Source of the DNA: an uncultured Nocardioides sp.
GTDB lineage: Bacteria; Actinomycetota; Actinomycetes; Propionibacteriales; Nocardioidaceae
Reading direction: 5' to 3'
DNA: 64,000 bases
NCBI RefSeq assembly: GCF_947488515.1
Contig: NZ_CANKZF010000001.1
Location: forward strand, 1,116,001-1,180,000
Part shown: in pieces, positions 43,864 through 57,408 of the stretch
Position numbering within the stretch: position 1 is the first letter of the stretch
Layout of the letters: the number at the start of each line of letters is the position of its first letter
Program-made: the position numbers and the translations under genes
Notes under the pieces: model-generated
What the model was told of the DNA's origin: nothing
Database searches by the model: none
The model's input: the letters and a program-made list of their open reading frames with translations, nothing else

Positions 43864-44382
43864 TCAGAGCTCGTCGGTCTCGGCGGCGCGCAGCGTGACC
43901 CCGACGCCGAGGTCGGCGGCGACGCGGGACAGCTCGCCCTCGACGGCGGCGACGTCGACCCCGGCCGGCAGGTCGACCTCGGCGACGAGCAGGTAGAGGT
44001 CGCCGGCCAGGCGGGTGGTGAGGTCGGTGATGTTGCCGCCGACGCCCGCGATCACCCCGACGACCGCGGACACGATGCCGGGGCGGTCGCCGCCATGGAC
44101 CGACAGCACCCACGCCGTCGCGTCGCCGGCCTCCGAGCGCCCGGCGGGCACCTCGCGGACGGTCACGGTGAGGCTGCCGTCGGCGGTGAGCGGCGCCAGG
44201 GCCTGCTCGATCTCGGCGTCAGCGGCCGAGCCCTCGCACACCAGCATCATCGCGAAGTGACCGCGCAGCAGGGTCATCGTCGAGTCCTCGAGGTTGAGGC
44301 CCAGCCCGGCGAGCTTGTCGGTGGTCTCGGCGATGATGCCGGGACGGTCGTGGCCGAGGACGGTGATGGCGTGGAGGGTCAC
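43864..44382 (-). CDS. Tandem ACT-domain protein (GcvR-like)
   Basis: A 172-residue protein with two ACT domains. The first begins AITVLGHDRPGIIAETTDKL and the second VLSVHGGDRPGIVSAVV. Two-ACT proteins of this type resemble the glycine-cleavage regulator GcvR and bind amino acids. The partner is not evident here; the gene lies between UDG and def on the same strand. Confidence 0.85.
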   Translation of the reverse strand: MTLHAITVLGHDRPGIIAETTDKLAGLGLNLEDSTMTLLRGHFAMMLVCEGSAADAEIEQALAPLTADGSLTVTVREVPAGRSEAGDATAWVLSVHGGDRPGIVSAVVGVIAGVGGNITDLTTRLAGDLYLLVAEVDLPAGVDVAAVEGELSRVAADLGVGVTLRAAETDEL

Positions 44383-44386
44383 CGGA

Positions 44387-45211
44387 TCATTCTGTCAGCG
44401 CCCTGGCGCGCACGAAGACGTCGTCCGTCATCTCCCGCGTCAGCCGACGGGTGTAGGTGTTGTGCGGCGAGGGGTGGTAGCAGCCGACGAGCGTGACGTC
44501 GCCCAGGGCGACCTCCGCGCCGTGGCCGAACTTCGGCCGCGTCGACGGCGCGGGCGCCCCCGCGGCGACCAGCGAGCGCACGGCGCCGTCCCAGCCGAAC
44601 GAGCCGAGCGCGACGACGACCCGCACCGTCGGCAGCAGGGCCAGCTCCGCGGCGATCCACGGGGCACACGTGTCGCGCTCGACCGCGGTGGGCTTGTTCT
44701 CGGGCGGGGCACAGCGCACGGTCGCGACCATCCGAGCGTCGACCAGGCGCTGGCCGTCGCCGGCGTGCTGGCTGGTCTCCTGCACCGCCCAGCCGGTGCG
44801 GTGCAGGCTGGCGAAGAGCCAGTCCGCGCTCGGGTCGCCGGTGAAGATCCGCCCGGTGCGGTTGCCACCGTTGGCGGCGGGCGCCAGCCCGACGATCAGC
44901 AGCGAGGGCTCGGGGTCGCCCCAGCCGGAGATCGGGCGCCCCCAGTAGGGCTGGTCGGCGAACGACGCCCGCTTCTCGACCGCGACGCCCTCGCGCCACG
45001 CCACCAGCCGGGGGCACGCCGCGCACACGCTCACCCGGGCGTCGAGCTCGGCCAGCGGCACGTCGGGTGCGAGTCGTCGTACGTCGTCGGCGTCACGGGC
45101 GACCGGGGTCCCGGCTGCCGCCGGGTCGTCGGGCCAGCCGGTGCCGGGAGCAACGGGGCTGGTGAAGGCGCCTCCCACGACCGGGTGCGGGAGCAGGACC
45201 GGCTCGCTCAT
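44387..45211 (-). CDS. Uracil-DNA glycosylase, family 5 (UdgB-type)
   Basis: A 274-residue DNA-repair enzyme of the iron-sulfur UDG families. The active-site region is GLAPAANGGNRTGRIFTGD (about residues 107-125), which lacks the usual polar Asp/Asn of family 1 and fits family 5, and the second motif is HPSPHN. CAACPRL and further cysteines can hold a 4Fe-4S cluster. It removes uracil (and possibly other deaminated bases) from DNA. The ATG overlaps the ppx stop by 4 bp. Confidence 0.88.
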   Translation of the reverse strand: MSEPVLLPHPVVGGAFTSPVAPGTGWPDDPAAAGTPVARDADDVRRLAPDVPLAELDARVSVCAACPRLVAWREGVAVEKRASFADQPYWGRPISGWGDPEPSLLIVGLAPAANGGNRTGRIFTGDPSADWLFASLHRTGWAVQETSQHAGDGQRLVDARMVATVRCAPPENKPTAVERDTCAPWIAAELALLPTVRVVVALGSFGWDGAVRSLVAAGAPAPSTRPKFGHGAEVALGDVTLVGCYHPSPHNTYTRRLTREMTDDVFVRARALTE

Positions 45212-46140
45212 CGGGCGATCGCGGCGGCCATGCCGTGCAGGATGTCGGCCTCGGAGACGACGTGCTCGATCACCGGCACCCGGTCGAGGATCCGGCTCCA
45301 GATGAGGGCGCCCGCGCCGATGACGTCGGCACGCCCGGGGTGCATGTAGGGCAGCGCGCGCCGCTCCTCGACCGTCAGCGCGAGCAGGTCGTCGACGAAG
45401 GACGCGGTGGCGGCGTTGGGGAGCACGGCCCGGTCGAAGGCCTCGCGGTCGTAGGAGGCCAAGCCCAGGACGCCGCACGCGACCGTCTTGATCGTGCCGG
45501 AGGTGCCGATGACGGTGCGGGCGCGGTCGAGCGGGATCCCGGAGTCGTCGAGGTGCCGGTCGATGTCGGCCACGCACGCCGCGACCTCCTCCGCAGTCGG
45601 TGGGTCGGTGTGGAGGTGGCGCTCGTGGAGTCGGACGGACCCGATGTCCATCGACACCGCCTGCCGGTCGCTGCCCTGCCCGAGCACCAGCTCGGTGGAC
45701 CCGCCGCCGATGTCGACGACGAGCACCGGCTCGGGCGGCATCGGGACCTGCGCGGCGATCGCGCCGGCGTAGACCAGCGCGGCCTCCTCGTCGCCGGACA
45801 GCACCTCCGGCTCGATGCCCAGGCGGCGGCGTACGCCCTCGGCGAAGACGGCTGCGTTGCTCGCGTCGCGGGTGGCCGAGGTCGCGCAGAAGCGGACCCG
45901 CTCGGGCAGGACACCGTGGTGTCGAAGCATCCCGGCGAGCTCGTCGATCGCCGCGAAGGTGCGCCCCAGCGCCTCGTCGGCCAGCACGCCCGTGCGGTCG
46001 ACGCCCTGCCCGAGACGTACGACGCGGGAGTCGCGGAGGGCCACGTCGAGCTGGCCGTCGTCGCGCACGGTGCCGATGAGGAGCTTGATCGAGTTGGTCC
46101 CGCAGTCGATGGCCGCGACGGTCTGGCTCATGGCAGGCAT
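45208..46140 (-). CDS. ppx: Ppx/GppA-type exopolyphosphatase
   Basis: A 310-residue ASKHA-fold phosphatase with AIDCGTNSIKLLIG (about residues 10-23) and VVDIGGGSTELV (about 140-151), the two phosphate loops. It hydrolyses polyphosphate or pppGpp. Its length and place after DUF501 match the mycobacterial Rv1026 locus. The ATG at 46140 lies 6 nt after CATGAT on the minus strand; an ATG at 46131 is possible. Confidence 0.88.
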   Translation of the reverse strand: MPAMSQTVAAIDCGTNSIKLLIGTVRDDGQLDVALRDSRVVRLGQGVDRTGVLADEALGRTFAAIDELAGMLRHHGVLPERVRFCATSATRDASNAAVFAEGVRRRLGIEPEVLSGDEEAALVYAGAIAAQVPMPPEPVLVVDIGGGSTELVLGQGSDRQAVSMDIGSVRLHERHLHTDPPTAEEVAACVADIDRHLDDSGIPLDRARTVIGTSGTIKTVACGVLGLASYDREAFDRAVLPNAATASFVDDLLALTVEERRALPYMHPGRADVIGAGALIWSRILDRVPVIEHVVSEADILHGMAAAIAR

Positions 46141-46150
46141 GCCCACATCA

Positions 46151-46272
46151 TGCCGACCGGGCACTTCCTCGCGCTGAGAGGTGCCGACCGGGCACTTCCT
46201 CGCGCTGGACCACCCGTCATGCGCGAGGAAGTGCCCGGTCACCGGTCTGTAGCGCGAAGAAGAGCCCGGTCA
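46151..46272. repeat. Cluster of four short repeats, two direct and two inverted
   Basis: Direct copies of TGCCGACCGGGCACTTCCTC-type text lie at 46151-46176 and 46182-46207. Inverted copies (GCGCGAGGAAGTGCCCGGTC and AGCGCGAAGAAGAGCCCGGTC) lie at 46221-46240 and 46251-46271. The last runs into the DUF501 stop. The direct and inverted halves can pair into large hairpins. Confidence 0.7.
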
Positions 46273-46800
46273 GCGCTCGACACACGGACCCGACGCCCAC
46301 CAGTCGCCGAGCCGGTCGAGGACCTCGTCGCCGAGCGGGTTGACCCCGCGCCCCATGGCGAGCGACTGGCCGGCGAGGACGTGGAGGCACTTGACCCGGT
46401 CGGGCATGCCGCCGGCACTGATGCCGTCGATCTCGGGGACGTCGAGCCCGGCCCGCTCCCCCACCTCGGCGCGGAACTCCAGGTAGCGCTCGTGCGCCGC
46501 GCGGTAGGCCGTCGCGAGCTCCTCGTCGGTGCCGAGCCGCTCCTGCATCTCCTTCATCACGTGGGTGCCCTCGAGGGTGCCGATGCGCGAGGCCGCGCGG
46601 GGGCAGGTGAGGTAGAAGGTCGTCGGGAACGGCGTGCCGTTGGGCAGCCGCGGCTCGGTGGTCACGACGTCGGGGTTGCCGCAGGGGCACCGGTGGCCGA
46701 TCGAGTCGATGCCGCGGGGGCGCCGCTTGAGCTGGGCGCGGATCACGGCCTCGTCGGCTGCGTCGATGCGTGGGTTGTCGCGGGGGGTCTCGTCACTCAC
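46270..46800 (-). CDS. DUF501 protein
   Basis: A 176-residue actinobacterial DUF501 protein with CPCGNP near residue 37, a possible zinc knuckle, and VVTTEPRLPNGTPFPTTFYLTCP. The function is unknown but the gene is conserved between the FtsB-like gene and ppx in actinobacteria. The GTG at 46800 overlaps the FtsB-like stop by 4 bp. Its stop lies in a repeat cluster. Confidence 0.88.
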   Translation of the reverse strand: MSDETPRDNPRIDAADEAVIRAQLKRRPRGIDSIGHRCPCGNPDVVTTEPRLPNGTPFPTTFYLTCPRAASRIGTLEGTHVMKEMQERLGTDEELATAYRAAHERYLEFRAEVGERAGLDVPEIDGISAGGMPDRVKCLHVLAGQSLAMGRGVNPLGDEVLDRLGDWWASGPCVER

Positions 46801-47420
46801 TGCTTGGTCCCGTCGACGAGGTCGACCGGCTCCTCCTCGGGCGGGGGCGGGTTTCCGGCGAGCTCCATCGACTCCCACGCCGACGTCCACCAGGCCGTGG
46901 GCACGGTCTTGATCACGTCGTCGGGGTCGTTGAGCGAGGCCTGCGCCTCGAGCGGCTCGCCGTCGGGACCGATCACCTCGAAGCCGGCCTCGCCGGGCAT
47001 CAGGTAGCCGAACCGTGCCCGGGCCTGTGCCTTGACGTAGGCCGGGTCGTCCCAGCGCTTCTTCTCCCGCTCGAGGTCGTTGATGCTGGCCTCGCGCTCG
47101 GCGATCTGCACCTTGAGGTCGCCGATGTGGGACCGCTGCTGCAAGTAGGCCCGCAGCGACGACGCGTAGGACACGGTCAGCACCGCGAGCACCAGCACCA
47201 GCACCGCGGCACGGCCCGTGAAGCGGGGTCGACGCGCGGCGCTGCGCGGGGCGGCCGGACGCGTGGCCGCATCGACCGACTCAGCGGCGCGTGCGGACGT
47301 CGTACGCGTCCCGGCTGCCCGCGGCCGTGAGCCGCGGGCGCCGGGGTGCGTGCTGGAGCCCTGACGCGGGCCGCGCGATCCCCCGGGCCCGGCCCGGGGA
47401 GTGCGGCGCTGGGAAGGCAT
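46797..47420 (-). CDS. FtsB/DivIC-type septum formation protein
   Basis: A 207-residue bitopic protein: a basic, low-complexity cytoplasmic start of about 65 residues, one membrane segment (residues 70-88), then a coiled coil (LKVQIAEREASINDLEREKKR) and the FtsB/DivIC motif YVKAQARARFGYLMPGE. It links the divisome subunits at mid-cell. It is the Rv1024-type member, followed by DUF501. The ATG at 47420 has CACACT 7 nt upstream, a leaderless arrangement, and lies after eno. Confidence 0.88.
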   Translation of the reverse strand: MPSQRRTPRAGPGGSRGPRQGSSTHPGARGSRPRAAGTRTTSARAAESVDAATRPAAPRSAARRPRFTGRAAVLVLVLAVLTVSYASSLRAYLQQRSHIGDLKVQIAEREASINDLEREKKRWDDPAYVKAQARARFGYLMPGEAGFEVIGPDGEPLEAQASLNDPDDVIKTVPTAWWTSAWESMELAGNPPPPEEEPVDLVDGTKQ

Positions 47421-47438
47421 GCAGGCAAGTGTGCCTGC

Positions 47439-49281
<1,843 letters not shown>

Positions 49282-49315
49282 CGTCATGGAGATCATAGGT
49301 GCGAACCGACGATTC

Positions 49316-49741
49316 TCATGACGTCCGGGGCTGCTCGCCGGCCTTCTCGGCCTTCTCGGCCTTCTCGGCGGCCTTCGCGGCGTTCCACAGCCGCATCACC
49401 TCGGCGGTGTCGGTCGCCACGGCGTCACCGAAGACGTGGGGGTTGCGCCGCTCCATCTTGGCGATGACCCCGCGGGCCACGTCGTCGAGGGTGAAGTCGC
49501 CCGCCTCCTCCGCGATGACCGCGTGGATGACGACCTGCAGCAGCAGGTCGCCCAGCTCGTCGCACAACGCGGCCGGGTCACCCGACTCGATCGCCTCGAC
49601 GACCTCCTCCGCCTCCTCGCGCACGTAGGGGATCAGCGAGGTGTGGGTCTGCTCCCGCTTCCAGGCGCACTCACGCTGGAGGACCCGCATCTGGTCGGCG
49701 AAGTCCTCCATCGCCGAGCTCCTGGGAGCAGGGGCGGTCAT
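49316..49741 (-). CDS. mazG: MazG nucleotide pyrophosphohydrolase
   Basis: A 141-residue MazG with the EEAEEVVEAIESGD helix and the ELGDLLLQVVIHAVIAEE metal motif. It hydrolyses (d)NTPs, limiting mutagenic nucleotides and alarmone build-up. The end carries a short AEKAEKAEKA repeat coded by 9-bp units. The gene begins 4 bp after the SurA-like lipoprotein stop and lies in the mfd operon. It is a short single-domain form. Confidence 0.9.
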   Translation of the reverse strand: MTAPAPRSSAMEDFADQMRVLQRECAWKREQTHTSLIPYVREEAEEVVEAIESGDPAALCDELGDLLLQVVIHAVIAEEAGDFTLDDVARGVIAKMERRNPHVFGDAVATDTAEVMRLWNAAKAAEKAEKAEKAGEQPRTS

Positions 49742-49745
49742 GGCC

Positions 49746-50414
49746 TCAGCCGCAGCGGTGGTTGACCGGCAGCGTCTCGGCGAACGCCGGGTCGGGCTCG
49801 GTCGACATGCCCGCCTTGGCGGTGTCGCCGACCGCGACCGAGGTGCTGGTGTCGACCGGGGACAGCACGCCGTCGACGCTGCGCAGGCCGTAGCGCGGGT
49901 CGATCTCGAGGTCGTGCGTGTTGGGCCACTGGTTGAAGACGTCGATGCCGGCCTGGGTGGTCTGCTCGGCCGTCGGGTCCGTGACGCCCTGGTCCTCCAG
50001 GACGATCCGGCCGACCTGGTCGAGGATGTCCTGGGCGTAGGCCGACGTCGAGGCCAGCTCGACGTAGTCGTCCTGGACCTCCTCGGGCTTGGCGCTCGCG
50101 GTGTCCTGCCGCTGGGCGACGTCGTTGAAGTAGGTCGTGCCGGGCTCGACGCCGTAGTCGTCGGCGATCTGCGAGGCCTGCGAGCGCAGCGTCAGCAGCT
50201 GGACGACGTACTGGCGCACGAAGCCCATCGGCACCGCGGACTCGAGCTCGCCCACCGCTGTGCAGTAGTTGGACGTCACCTGGTCGACGTGGCGCGTCGA
50301 GATCTTCTCGTCGCCGACCTTGACCGCGACACCGGGGTTGGCGCTGCCGCATCCGGTCAGCAGCAGTCCTGCGACGGCCGTCGTCGCAGCCGTCATCAGG
50401 CGGGTCTTGCTCAC
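49746..50414 (-). CDS. SurA N-terminal-like lipoprotein
   Basis: A 222-residue lipoprotein with lipobox LLTGCGS (Cys about residue 21). The mature part is helical and matches the SurA/PrsA-type chaperone N-domain (VGDEKISTRHVDQVTSNYC, then VRQYVVQLLTLRSQASQIAD). No peptidyl-prolyl isomerase domain is present. The GTG at 50414 is chosen for AAGGAG 8 nt upstream; an earlier GTG at 50423 is too close. It lies between mfd and mazG. Confidence 0.85.
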   Translation of the reverse strand: MSKTRLMTAATTAVAGLLLTGCGSANPGVAVKVGDEKISTRHVDQVTSNYCTAVGELESAVPMGFVRQYVVQLLTLRSQASQIADDYGVEPGTTYFNDVAQRQDTASAKPEEVQDDYVELASTSAYAQDILDQVGRIVLEDQGVTDPTAEQTTQAGIDVFNQWPNTHDLEIDPRYGLRSVDGVLSPVDTSTSVAVGDTAKAGMSTEPDPAFAETLPVNHRCG

Positions 50415-50440
50415 GGGGTTCACTCCTTGGTCGACGCTGG

Positions 50441-53995
<3,555 letters not shown>

Positions 53996-54058
53996 CGGGG
54001 ATCCCTTCGAGAGCACGCGGAAGCGCCCCCACATGGGCAGGGGGTGGGGGAGGATGAA

Positions 54059-54064
54059 AGTCTA
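54059..54064 (-). promoter_or_regulatory. -10 box of the mfd operon
   Basis: TAGACT reads on the minus strand about 64 bp before the GTG at 53995. The mRNA would include the mazG operon. Confidence 0.45.
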
Positions 54065-54139
54065 CGGGGGCTGCCGGACACGGGCGCGCGGGGGACGAGG
54101 GGTTTGTCCTGTGCGGCTCAGGGGTAGCACCACCTCAAC

Positions 54140-54156
54140 GCCCGGCGTTGCCGGGC
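54140..54156 (+). promoter_or_regulatory. Hairpin in the leader of the secreted protein gene
   Basis: GCCCGGC (54140-54146) pairs perfectly with GCCGGGC (54150-54156) over a GTT loop, 35 nt before the ATG. It could be a regulatory stem or a leftover terminator between divergent units; I see no known riboswitch. Confidence 0.4.
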
Positions 54157-54191
54157 GGCCAGATCTTTCTCCTGAGAGGAACAACGGGGAC

Positions 54192-54875
54192 ATGCGCACC
54201 ACTCGTCTCATCGTCGGCACCGTCAGTGCCGGACTGCTCGGCCTGGCGCCGATCGCCATCGCCGCGCCCAGCCAGGCGGCCGACACCTGGACCACCACCA
54301 TCGTCGCGACGCCGAGCGCCGCCCAGGTCGAGTACGGCGACGACTTCTACGTCTCGGTCGACCTGGCCAGCTCCGACGGCTACTCCCCCGGCAGCGCCGA
54401 CGGCACCGTCACGCTCATGGCGCAGGAGGCCGGCTCGTCCGCGTGGGTCCCGGTCGCCAACGCGGAGAACACCTACGCGTCGTTCTACGACGTCAAGCCG
54501 CAGATGAACACCGCCTACAAGGTCGTCTACAGCGGCTTCACCGACCCCGACCAGGGCACCTACGGCGACAACTACACGCCCAGCGAGTCCGCGCCCTTCA
54601 CGATCGGCGTCGCGCGCAAGATCACCCGCCCCAGCTCCGGCTTCGTGATCAAGGGCAAGGTCACGCCCGACTACGCCAAGAAGAAGATCGTCATCCAGGT
54701 CTCCAAGAAGGAGAAGAAGGGCTACAAGAAGTTCAAGACGATCAAGACCGACAACAAGGGCAAGTACAAGGTCCGGCTGCCCCGCCGCGGCGGCACCTGG
54801 TACTGGTCGTTCACGGTCAAGGCTGACGCCAAGTACCTGGCCAACGGCTTCGGCTGGCGCACCTGGGTCTCCTGA
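54192..54875 (+). CDS. Secreted beta-rich protein with lysine-rich C-terminus
   Basis: A 227-residue protein with a signal peptide (cleavage likely after PSQAA, about residue 29). The mature part has an Ig-like/beta-sandwich look (TLMAQEAGSSAWVPVANAE) and a second similar domain (RPSSGFVIKGKVTPDY). Between them and near the end lies a lysine-rich stretch (KKEKKGYKKFKTIKTD). No catalytic motif is seen. It may bind the cell wall or an anionic polymer. The ATG at 54192 is the first with a signal peptide in frame. Confidence 0.75.
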   Translation: MRTTRLIVGTVSAGLLGLAPIAIAAPSQAADTWTTTIVATPSAAQVEYGDDFYVSVDLASSDGYSPGSADGTVTLMAQEAGSSAWVPVANAENTYASFYDVKPQMNTAYKVVYSGFTDPDQGTYGDNYTPSESAPFTIGVARKITRPSSGFVIKGKVTPDYAKKKIVIQVSKKEKKGYKKFKTIKTDNKGKYKVRLPRRGGTWYWSFTVKADAKYLANGFGWRTWVS

Positions 54876-54901
54876 CCCACGCACCTCCACGCACCTCACG
54901 C

Positions 54902-54935
54902 ACGGCCCGGCAGAGCACCCGCTCCGCCGGGCCGT
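54902..54935 (+). terminator. Strong hairpin after the secreted protein gene
   Basis: ACGGCCCGGC (54902-54911) pairs perfectly with GCCGGGCCGT (54926-54935). The next bases are TGCACGT, not a long U-tract. Confidence 0.6.
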
Positions 54936-54987
54936 TGCACGTCCAGGGTCCGACTTTCGACCCTTTACCGTCCGCGAGGCGGACACA

Positions 54988-54993
54988 TAGGTT
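54988..54993 (+). promoter_or_regulatory. -10 box of the M28 peptidase gene
   Basis: TAGGTT lies 6 nt before the ATG at 55000; an ATG at 54997 is only 3 nt away from it, which argues for the later start. Confidence 0.5.
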
Positions 54994-54999
54994 CGGATG

Positions 55000-56496
55000 A
55001 TGGACCACATCTCGGGACCCGACCACTCCACCCTGCCCACCCACCCGACCGGCACCCTCAGCCGCCGCAGGCTCCTCGCCGGTGCCGCAGGCGGTGTCGC
55101 GGTCGTCGCTGCCGGCCAGCCCGCCTGGGCCGCCGACGCGACCCGCCCCGGCGCCGTACGCGGACCGGCGCTCCGACAGCGCGACAACCAGGTCGTGCGC
55201 CGCATCAGACCGGCCCGCGCGCTGCGCGACCTGCGTGTGCTCTCCGAGCAGATCGGACCGCGGATCGGCGGCACGGCCTCGGAGAGGGCGGCCGCCGAGT
55301 ACGCGCTCACCGCCTTCCGCAGCGCCGGCTGCCGCGACGTACGCCTCGAGCCCTTCCCGGTCGCCGACAAGTTCCTCGCCGACATCGGTGACCCCGACAA
55401 CCAGCTCGAGGACGGCATCTGCTGGCAGGCCGGGGCCTCCCCGGACGCCGGTCTCGACGCGAGCCCGGTCACGGGACGGGTCGTCGACGTGAAGGCAGCG
55501 AGCGCCCCGACGTGGCCGGCCGACCCGGCCGCCGTCACCGGCGCCGTGCTGCTCGCCGACGACGTGCAGAACACCGACCCGGTCGCGCGGGTCAACCAGC
55601 GCGCGGCCTTCGTGCTCGACGCCCAGCAGCGCGGCGCGGCAGCCGTCGTGCTCCTGCCGGCCGACCTGGAGTACCCCCGTCGCGCGTCCGCCTCGTCCCC
55701 CCGGCTGGTGCCGACGACCGGCTCGACGCCGCCGCCGTGGACGCCCGTCGCCACGATCCCGGTGCTCGGCGTGGCGCAGGTGCAGAAGCGCCTGCTGCGC
55801 GAGGACCTGTCGGTGCGCCCGCTCCGCCTCACCATCGGCACGACCTCGCACCGCGGGCTGACCAGCAACAACGTGTTCGCCGACATCCCGGGCCGGCAGG
55901 GCGCCAACGGCTCGGTCGTCTACGTCTCGGGCCACTACGACTCGGTGATCGGCGCACCGGGCGCCAACGACGACGGCTCCGGCACCGTGCTCACCCTCGA
56001 GCTCGCGCGGGTGCTGAGCACGCTGCCCAAGCCGGACGCCACCATCCGGCTGGCCCTGTGGGGATCTGAGGAGCAGGGCCTGATCGGCTCGCGCCACCAC
56101 GTCGCGCAGCTGGCCCAGACCCAGCGCGACCGGATCCGCGGCGTCTTCCAGAACGACATGGTCGGCACCAGCTGGAGCGCGGCGACCCGCTACTGGCTGC
56201 TGTCCTTCTCGGGCACCGGCAACGCCACGACCGACCGGATCCAGGCAGCAGCCACGCGGCTCGGCTACGAGCCGCAGATCTCACCGGTCACCGCGCGCGG
56301 CGCGAGCGACCACCAGTCCTTCCAGGAGGTGGGCATCGCCTCGGCGAACTTCTCCTGGCGCGGCGAGGCGACCCCGGCGCTCCTCGAGCCGCCGTACCAC
56401 TCCCCCGAGGACACCATCGAGCGCAACATCAGCATGGACCGGCTCACGGTGAGCATGGAGATGATCGGCTGCGCGGCCTACGACCTGGCCAACTAG
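55000..56496 (+). CDS. Tat-secreted M28-family zinc peptidase
   Basis: A 498-residue exported peptidase. The start holds a twin-arginine motif (SRRRLLAGAAGG, about residues 24-35) followed by a hydrophobic stretch and ADA cleavage site. A PA-type insert (about 130-250) precedes the M28 catalytic domain with zinc ligands in SGHYDSVIGAPGANDDGSG (about residue 310), WGSEEQGLIG and NDMVG; the last histidine is in ASDHQSF. It is probably an aminopeptidase acting outside the cell. Confidence 0.88.
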   Translation: MDHISGPDHSTLPTHPTGTLSRRRLLAGAAGGVAVVAAGQPAWAADATRPGAVRGPALRQRDNQVVRRIRPARALRDLRVLSEQIGPRIGGTASERAAAEYALTAFRSAGCRDVRLEPFPVADKFLADIGDPDNQLEDGICWQAGASPDAGLDASPVTGRVVDVKAASAPTWPADPAAVTGAVLLADDVQNTDPVARVNQRAAFVLDAQQRGAAAVVLLPADLEYPRRASASSPRLVPTTGSTPPPWTPVATIPVLGVAQVQKRLLREDLSVRPLRLTIGTTSHRGLTSNNVFADIPGRQGANGSVVYVSGHYDSVIGAPGANDDGSGTVLTLELARVLSTLPKPDATIRLALWGSEEQGLIGSRHHVAQLAQTQRDRIRGVFQNDMVGTSWSAATRYWLLSFSGTGNATTDRIQAAATRLGYEPQISPVTARGASDHQSFQEVGIASANFSWRGEATPALLEPPYHSPEDTIERNISMDRLTVSMEMIGCAAYDLAN

Positions 56497-56536
56497 CTGG
56501 CCGACCAGCTGGCCGACGAGCTGATCAACGAGGACC

Positions 56537-56953
56537 TCAGTCGCCCGCGGCCGGGGGCGGACCGGCGTCCACCTCCGCCTGCGAGCGCAGGATGCAGAAC
56601 TGGTTTCCCTCCGGATCGGCGAACACGACCCACCCGGTGCCGGGGCCGTACTTGCCACGCTGGTCGCCGAGCTCGGTCGCACCGAGACCCCGCACCCGCT
56701 CGATCTCCTCGTCGCGCGTGCCCGCGCGGGGCCGGAGGTCGAAGTGGATCCGCTTCGCCGGCAGCTCCTCGTCGGGCACCTCGATGAAGAGGATCGCGTG
56801 CCCGGTGTCGGGGTCGAGGATCATGCACTCGTCGTGGCCCGGCTCGTTGGGGTCGTCCTCGACGTCGACGTAGCCGAGCAACCCCTTCCACCACTCCGAG
56901 AGCTCGTAGGCGTTGCGGCAGTCGACGGTCGTGTGCGAGACGAAGGAGGTCAT
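56537..56953 (-). CDS. VOC-superfamily protein
   Basis: A 138-residue glyoxalase-like fold protein (TTVDCRNAYELSEWWKGLLGY first module, VVFADPEGNQFCILRS second module). It matches the VOC_PhnB-like/bleomycin-resistance group without a known substrate. The ATG at 56953 has AAGGAGG upstream. It is divergent from the guanidine-exporter gene. Confidence 0.83.
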   Translation of the reverse strand: MTSFVSHTTVDCRNAYELSEWWKGLLGYVDVEDDPNEPGHDECMILDPDTGHAILFIEVPDEELPAKRIHFDLRPRAGTRDEEIERVRGLGATELGDQRGKYGPGTGWVVFADPEGNQFCILRSQAEVDAGPPPAAGD

Positions 56954-56994
56954 GGCCCCACGCTGGCAAGTCGCGGACCCGTCCCGCAACCGGA

Positions 56995-57000
56995 TATGGT
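56995..57000 (+). promoter_or_regulatory. -10 box of the SugE unit
   Basis: TATGGT would start the mRNA near 57007, so that the riboswitch at 57025 lies wholly in the leader. Confidence 0.45.
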
Positions 57001-57024
57001 CGAAGCTGCCCCGCACAGGGGCGA

Positions 57025-57063
57025 CCGGACGAGGGAGCCGTACCCGGACAGCGACAAGACGGC
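57025..57063 (+). promoter_or_regulatory. Guanidine-III riboswitch (PRE3 / ykkC-III class)
   Basis: The sequence CCGGACGAG...GCCGTACCCGG...GACAAGACGGC matches the guanidine-III class as I recall it (for example Thermobifida fusca). Stem 1 pairs CCGG (57025-57028) with CCGG (57044-57047). The pseudoknot pairs GCCGT (57037-57041) with ACGGC (57059-57063). The ribosome site CGAGGAG (57067-57073) follows 4 nt after the pseudoknot, so ligand binding probably changes translation of the downstream gene. The class binds guanidinium ion. Confidence 0.88.
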
Positions 57064-57079
57064 CGTCGAGGAGATGGCC

Positions 57080-57394
57080 ATGGCTTGGTTCGTGCTCGTC
57101 CTGTCAGGAGTGCTGGAGGCCGTCTGGGCCACCGCCCTCGGCCGTTCCGACGGCCTCACCCGCCCGGTGCCGACCGCCACCTTCGTGGTGGCGCTCGCCC
57201 TCAGCATGGGCGGGCTCGGCTATGCCATGCGCACGCTGCCGGTCGGCACGTCGTACGCCGTGTGGGTCGGCATCGGCGCCGTGCTGACGGTGGTCGTCGC
57301 GATGGTCACCGGCACCGAGGCGTTCTCCGTGCTCAAGGCCCTGCTGCTGGCCGGGCTGGTCGGCTGCATCATCGGGCTCAAGCTCGTGCACTGA
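57080..57394 (+). CDS. SugE/Gdx-type SMR guanidinium exporter
   Basis: A 104-residue four-segment SMR transporter with the essential glutamate E13 in SGVLEAVWATALG and the Gdx-type strings YAMRTLPVGTSYAVWVGIG. Members of the Gdx subgroup export guanidinium in exchange for protons. The guanidine-III riboswitch directly upstream strongly supports this role. The ATG at 57080 has GAGGAG 6 nt upstream. It converges with cysQ 14 bp away. Confidence 0.92.
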   Translation: MAWFVLVLSGVLEAVWATALGRSDGLTRPVPTATFVVALALSMGGLGYAMRTLPVGTSYAVWVGIGAVLTVVVAMVTGTEAFSVLKALLLAGLVGCIIGLKLVH

Positions 57395-57408
57395 GCAGGG
57401 GTGGACGC

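Noticed and set aside
54120..54190. c-di-AMP or cobalamin riboswitch in the leader of the secreted protein gene
   Set aside because: Only one short hairpin is present and I could not find the conserved core of either class.
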